DNA from: Spirometra erinaceieuropaei
Lineage: Eukaryota; Platyhelminthes; Cestoda; Diphyllobothriidea; Diphyllobothriidae
DNA length: 64,000 nucleotides
Reading direction: 5' to 3'
Assembly: GCA_902702965.1 (NCBI GenBank)
Contig: CACRXP010000707.1
Coordinates: 120,385 to 184,384, forward strand
Below are positions 58,965 through 64,000 of this stretch, in pieces. The position numbers were made by a program, and so were the translations under genes. The number at the start of each line of letters is the position of its first letter. The stretch's first letter is position 1. Under the pieces are notes generated by a model. That model did no database searches. It was not told the DNA's origin and saw only the letters and a program-made list of their open reading frames with translations.

Positions 58965-59158
58965 TGATTAGAGATCTTTATAGTAAAGAATCCTCCACTT
59001 TTGTGATATGGTGCAATTTTTGACCGACCTGTGAAGTTAGTCCAGGTAACCATAGGTGGTATGAACTTCCCACTACAATTCACTGTGAAAAATGTTACTT
59101 TCAGGGGCTGCCCACACTTGGTGGCTTGGATGTCCATAGAATTTACCTGGCTTCCAAT
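58965..59158 (-). CDS. Candidate exon encoding part of an Ig-like domain
   Basis: On the minus strand the acceptor CGCTGATCGACAG is followed by an open 194-base block ending at a possible donor TCA/GTATGT. The peptide includes CGQPLKVTFFTVNCSGKFIP then PMVTWTNFTG and SGGFFTI. A Cys followed 11 residues later by Trp (NCSGKFIPPMVTW) is the B-strand Cys and C-strand Trp spacing of immunoglobulin-like domains. The second domain Cys would have to lie in another exon; none is seen in the window. The block is short, the flanks are AT-rich and there are no supporting neighbours, so this is a weak call. Confidence 0.3.
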
Positions 59159-59380
59159 CTGTCGATCAGCGACGGTCACAACAGCAGAGTGTTAATCGAC
59201 ACGTTAACTGTTCCCTCGGTTGCAACAACATCTATCGATGGGAAATGGGCACCGCTATGTTGCAAGATAGTGTTCCAGTTTAACGCTCAAAAAGCCATGA
59301 TTCTGATAGAGTCAATCAATTTCAATAACATTGTAAGCCTTTTCGCGACAGTCAAAATAAACCGACACAAATCGAGATAG

Positions 59381-61209
59381 AATATTCCAATGCATCAAAA
59401 GTCCGGATACAAGCATATAATTGCATTGACGGATTCATCGTGGACAACATCGGGATTACTATTTCTGCCATACCTACTAGGTGATCGATGACAAAAAAGG
59501 ACAGTCGGCTCTGTGGCAAAGTCTGTAATTTTGATAACTTTTTATTATTTTTTGATTACTGGCACTTCCCTTCCTTATCCTTTTTATATTCAACCAGAAC
59601 CAACTAACCTGTAACGCACCCGTCTTTGATCGTCTATTTCCGTATAAATTGTTTGTCGGCTAGTAAATAATAAGTTAAAGGCTAACCTGGGCGTTCTATT
59701 GCAGCAAGGTCGTCTTTTTATCACAATAAACCTTTTCGGATGTGGTGTGCGCGACCTTTGTGTTACAGGGGCTTTTGTACGAGTTTAGTAACACTTCCTG
59801 AGGAAAGGCACCTGCAATATGTATCTCACTCGGGCGATAGACATTACTAACGACCACAGAAGACAGAATTTTTATCGCAAGTGCGTTTTAAAATTGCACT
59901 GGGTTGGTACAAATATACACAACGCTTCTGTAATATTCACTAAATGTTGATGTTTCAGTCGCATCTATTTCAAACCTCATTGATCCATATTCTTTTGTCA
60001 TTTTGTATACACGATCAGTATTTTGACTAGGAAAACTTGGTCCGCCGGAAGAACATAAAAAATGGAGATATTCTTCACGTCCCTTTGCCTGTACTCATAT
60101 ATTCTTAGCGCTTTTTGGACGAGAAGTTTGACTATAAAACCACTTTTGAAAGACTGCTTTCAAAGTCTTTCCGTGCAACTTTTGGGATGCAGACATACAC
60201 CAGCGTTCTGGACTAAACAGTCAAGAAATTATTAGATAGATTTCGCGGTAGAATGTTGCCTCAAAGGCACCAAACATTTACTGGTTATCCTCCTTAAGCA
60301 TGTCAGTTGTCATCAACTGGGTTTGTTGTTTTCTTACTAAATGCCACTACTGTCCGGCTACATGTGACAGCGGAAAATGTGCATAATGAGGGCTCGTAGG
60401 GCAGATGAAGTCTGCATTTGGTTCGGCGGTATTAGTAAACAAGTGGGCTAATTATCTTCAGAGTCCGGAGCGTCATGCGCTGAGCTTGCATGGTGAGGTG
60501 TGCTGTTGAACGGGCAACCTACGTGTCGAACAGATCTTCACCACCGACTCGATGAGACAAATTGCCCTTTTATGGTCTTGCCCAGTGTTCAAAACACCTT
60601 TGACGAGGCTCACAGACTCAGCAATAGCTAAATTTTTGTGTCCTCTGACAGCATGTACTCCATGCCACTAACAAGCACGGATTTGAACGTCGATTTTTCA
60701 AAAAGAAACTTTTCGTTGAGCACCGAAATAGGGATTCCTCGTATTAAAGGTGGACTTGAGCGAAATTCCAAAGTGGGTACATTCTCTCACTTTCTAATTT
60801 TAATCTAAACGGAAGTCCTACTAACTTTAACCGACCACACTAATCCCAGTCATTCTTAAATTTAATGCAGGGCCGCCTCTAATACGAGAGGCTAGCAGAA
60901 AAGCAGTTCATCCGGTCTAGCAGTCAAGCAAATGGCATTGAATTTGAATCGATTCGGAGGGTGGTGTCCTTCTACTTTCCTTTTCCTTACGTATCCATAT
61001 CAAAACATCGAAGTCGATGTAGCAAATGGCCTGCTATTTGAGAGTTGAGGACAACGGCTTGCCAACAACCAAAGATCTTGTCTAACTAATGATCTTTTGC
61101 AGGCTTACGAAAAGCATCTGCCAACAAGCCAGGACCACGCGGACGGACTAAGCTTTTAAACCATGGTCGAGCCTTATCAGAGAACGCCAAATGATTGGTT
61201 TTGGGAACT
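59381..61209. other. Interval without a recognised gene
   Basis: AT-rich with many stops on all frames. A moderately GC-rich stretch at 60440-60660 shows no domain. Confidence 0.4.
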
Positions 61210-61211
61210 TA

Positions 61212-62436
61212 TAGTACCTGTGCTAACTCATGAAATGTCACGAATTAACACAGGTTAACGACTTTAACGAAGAATCGGTAAACACTACGGCTCCCAACGT
61301 CTGATAGCGGAAAATAAACGATGTGCTAAAGAAATAAAGCAAAGTTTGGTTAAGAAAATATTATTAACTGAGATAAAAATAAATAATTTTCGACAAAAGT
61401 CACATTTTCGAGAAACGCCTATATTACAACCAAGTTAATAAAGGCTACGTATGAGGGCGTATAAAGGAGGAGGGCGCATAAAAGGTCAAAAATAATTAAG
61501 GACAGAAACAGATACAAAAAATTAGTACTTTGTAGATTGTCCATTCGAATTAATAACGGCAGAAAGTCTGTCAGACATAGACATGACGAGGTTATCTATG
61601 GTGGATTGTAAAATGTAATTATTGAGTATGAAATCCAATTTTTCCTGCATTAAAAGAGTTTTTAGCTCTGTGCCAATTTCTTTTGACTATTCCAAAAAGA
61701 TTTTCGATAGGATTCAAATCGGGACTGTTGGCCGGGATGAAAATGGATTGGAGGCCAATTGCGGAGAGCGTGGTTGTTGTCTAAAATGTTAGATTATATT
61801 TTCAAACGGCATCAAATTCGTACCTCTTTAGAGCGGTGGACAGGTGCATTGTCCTGCAAAATTACAGTATCCATTGGGCGCCGACTTATGCCGTTGTAGC
61901 CGAAAGCATCCTTGACAATTGCAATAAACACCTTGCTGTTGATGGTGTCGGATGTTGACCGCCAGACAGGCCGCTCACCGAATTTAATCGCCATCCAAAC
62001 CATCATCCGCCGACAGTTCTCGAATGTTGCCGTCGGTGTAGTGTGTTCTCTTGGGAAGTTCTTTCCACATATGACGGTTTGGAGCGATTTCGTAGGCTTG
62101 TCTAAAAACAGAACCTCATCGCAGAAGAAAATGCTCTTCCAAAATGAAGATCAGTAATCAATATAATTCAATAAACAGATTAATAAGGTAACACAAAGAA
62201 TTTCTATCCGAAATCTTTAATAGCGTAGGAAAGTGCTTGAATATCAGGAATCCTCCGATTTCGCCTAAATCTGACCCATTTTCTATTTAATATACAGATC
62301 CTATCAAACTTTCCTTCAGCAAACGGTCTTTTCGTCCTTATTTCATCTAAATAAACACAAATAATGACACCAAAAATACGCTACATTTTCCACTATAATT
62401 TTGACCTCGGCATTTCATGAGTTAGCACAGGTACTG
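61212..62436 (-). mobile_element. Tc1-like DNA transposon with degenerate transposase
   Basis: 1225 bp flanked by TA (61210-61211 and 62437-62438). The right terminus in reverse complement is CAGTACCTGTGCTAACTCAT followed by GAAATG; the left terminus differs only at the first base in that stretch (TAGTACC). The minus strand carries a broken Tc1-type transposase. Length, TA target and CAGT end are classic for Tc1/mariner. The termini closely resemble those of the subfamily B foldback elements at 20.5 and 52.9 kb. Confidence 0.85.
61690..62150 (-). pseudogene. Tc1/mariner transposase, degenerate
   Basis: A DDE transposase cuts and pastes the element by hydrolysis at its ends. The minus strand reads WKSIFFCDEVLFLD (about 62110-62150, first catalytic Asp in CDE), MMVWMAIKFG at 62006 (the family MVWGA strand, Gly changed to Met), LQDNAPVHRSKEVRI (second Asp at 61851-61853), a stop, then in another frame SPDLNPIENLFG (61693-61731) containing the final Glu. 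All three acidic residues remain, but the second Asp and the Glu are in different frames, so at least one frameshift and several stops break it. N-terminal DNA-binding helices are not recognisable and there is too little room for them before the TIR. Confidence 0.8.
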
Positions 62437-62438
62437 TA

Positions 62439-63130
62439 CACATCAAAACTGTGTGCACTCTATGCCGAAGACATCTTTGTCATCACCGTTCAGGAGACAA
62501 GTGTAGGGCCTGTAAAGATAGAAGGAGCTCTCTTTTTGCGGCTTAAAAATGACGAACCGGTCTATATTTCTAGAACCCATTGTCTGACGATATCTTTTAT
62601 CTGTCTAGTCATACCACTGACATCTATGGCTTGGTGCTGAATTTCAGCAAGGCGTATCCCTCGCTGAAGTTTGGCGCAGAGACTGAGGCAAACAAAGATG
62701 TCACGTTCCTCGATGTCGTTCTACACAGAAAAAGGACGGGTCCATCCGGCGCAAAGTGTTCCGAAAGAAAACCTGGACGGAGCATTACATTAGTTCTAAC
62801 AGTTTTGTTTCCCTATATCCAAGGTGAAATTTAGTCCAGGGATTGGCAACTAAACTGCGACGCCGCTGCCCTCCTGAAACTGGTGGAGTAGAGCTGCAGC
62901 AGCTGCAGAACTCCCTCGGTAAAAATGGCTGTCCAGAGAGATTCATCCACAAAACCTATCGTTGCAAATGAAGAAAAGAAAGACTTATTTCTAAGACTGT
63001 CCTTTCTAGGAGACACAAGAAGCGAATAAATGAGACGACGTCTAGTGCCTTCCCCACGGCGAACTTGAACGTGTTCTCCTACGCTTTGGGGGTTAAGGCC
63101 ATCTACCGATGCATGTAACATCCATGTGTA
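62439..63130 (+). pseudogene. Penelope-like reverse transcriptase fragment, C-terminal half
   Basis: Immediately after the Tc1 element the plus strand reads KLCALYAEDIFVIT, where YAED replaces the YxDD active site of the RT palm, then in other frames FSKAYPSLKFGAETEANKDV and TFLDVVLHRK, a hallmark segment following the palm in Penelope-like RTs. Further on lies a decayed ETGGVELQQLQNSLGKNGCP. Stops and frameshifts make it inactive. No GIY-YIG nuclease is recognisable. The Tc1 element abuts the first recognisable codon; whether it split a longer Penelope copy is unproven because the left flank shows no RT text. Confidence 0.6.
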
Positions 63131-63159
63131 TCTAAACATTTTCCTGCTCCTGTGGAGCA

Positions 63160-63560
63160 GGATGCATTGGCCATACAACGATGCGTCTGGAAAGGAGAGG
63201 ATGCGGCTACGTAAAGGGGAGAATCGATAGATTTCAAGTTCATTTGTCTCATATCGAATCGATACGAACCACCAAGTCCACGCCAAATGAACTTTTCAGG
63301 TTGCTTGTCGAGCACAAACACGCTTCTCTAAAGGCCTACGTTAACAGGCACTAACTACAGTCGAGGCAGTTGCTAGTCAGTTGGTGAATTCAACGCTTTA
63401 TCGCCAGTAGGCGTTGATACAGGCAATCGGTCTTCCCTGGCCGACTCCGGGTGATCACACGCCGCCCCACCCCCCCCCCCTCCCTCCTGGGAACAGTCAC
63501 ACGCACTCCGCGTGTTTGACACCGCAGTTCTATCGTCGTTGTCGACGCTTTTCAGCATGT
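63160..63560 (+). repeat. Penelope-associated tail repeat, uninterrupted copy
   Basis: GATGCGTCTGGAAAGGAGAG ... GAATCGATAGATTTCAAG ... GATACGAACCACCAAG ... CTAAAGGCCT ... GGAACAGTCACACGCACT matches 56615-57320 with the TIR element removed. It contains a run of about ten C at 63471-63480. Confidence 0.65.
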
Positions 63561-63639
63561 GCTTCACAGCGGGTCAAGAGCAGGGACGGTGACTTGTGCG
63601 TGGTTTCTTTTACAGTGATATACTAACCCCGTCAGTTAG

Positions 63640-64000
63640 CAACCTTGCAAGCCATGGCTTTTAGCTCATCGTGATAAATTTAAGCTTGTCAGATTGTTTA
63701 TAGAGGAGAGTATGCGATGAAACCGTCGATCGCACTCCAGCTTCCGAGTTCCAAGCACGGGTCCACTGTCCGATCCGGTAATAGGTCTGATGCCGGAAGT
63801 GGGTGCAGTTGCTGGCAGAGGTAGAGAGCCTGTCTGTGCGCCACACGCGCGACCTGACCCCCAAATCCATGCACCATGTTTACACATAAATTGGAAGCGT
63901 CTCGGACCTCGCATATGCGAATAAGATGCCCTTAAGAAGGAGGCATGGCAGCCAGACTCTTAGTCTACCAGTCAGCCACTCGGTTCACAAAAACACAACT
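63640..64000. other. GC-rich patch at the window end, probably repeat
   Basis: Balanced composition unlike the AT-rich background and many CpG. It includes GCGCGACCTGACCCCCAAAT and CTCGCATATGCGAATAAGAT. Open frames on the minus strand have no known domain. Likely part of a dispersed repeat that continues beyond the window. Confidence 0.3.

Noticed and set aside
1..64000. CRISPR arrays, operons or bacterial gene clusters
   Set aside because: No regularly spaced direct repeats, no ribosome binding site pattern and no long contiguous frames; the window is eukaryotic.

Overview
This looks like a gene-poor, repeat-rich stretch of a flatworm nuclear genome, most likely a diphyllobothriidean tapeworm (Spirometra, Schistocephalus or Dibothriocephalus type). 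That assignment is recall of element families, not a database match. The supporting families are a non-LTR retrotransposon with an endonuclease half and a C-terminal zinc-finger tail (24.7-27.9 kb), Penelope-like fragments, tRNA-derived SINEs and degenerate TTAGGG-type repeats. There is no bacterial or phage gene organisation. Nearly all ATG-started open frames are short, AT-rich and unsupported.

Layout. 1-3.4 kb: two foldback transposons (about 1 kb, very long inverted arms). 6.0-7.1 kb: a decayed telomere-like array and two tRNA-like sequences in opposite orientation. 7.5-8.15 kb: a GC-rich patch with GA and TG microsatellites. 17.1 kb: a LINE 3' fragment. 20.5-23.2 kb: two more foldback elements. 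24.5-27.9 kb: a degenerate LINE that lost most of its reverse transcriptase core. 30.9-41.3 kb: a tandem segmental duplication of about 4 kb, its two copies separated by about 2 kb and an assembly gap. Each copy holds a 606-base exon-like block with two predicted membrane helices. 43.3-43.9 kb: two older relatives of part of that duplication. 44.4-44.9 kb: a GC-rich terminal exon with poly(A) signals. 46.2-49.6 kb: a foldback element and a second LINE with an internal tandem duplication. 52.9-54.1 kb: a foldback element with a SINE inside it. 54.4 kb: a Penelope-like fragment. 56.7 kb: a TIR element with a perfect 8-bp target duplication. 59 kb: a possible Ig-like exon. 61.2-62.4 kb: a Tc1-like transposon with a broken transposase. 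62.4-63.6 kb: another Penelope-like fragment and its tail.

Two systems stand out. First, the duplicated exon blocks differ at 8 of 606 positions with no indels, while flanking duplicated DNA differs at about 6-12 percent with many indels (counts by eye). This indicates selection on the exon. Its phase-1 donor is compatible with the acceptor of the terminal exon at 44.4 kb, so all three may belong to one plus-strand gene or a tandem gene family. Second, the six foldback elements and the Tc1-like element share a TA target site and a subterminal CTCATGAAATG-type motif. This makes the Tc1 copy a relative of whatever transposase moved the foldback elements.
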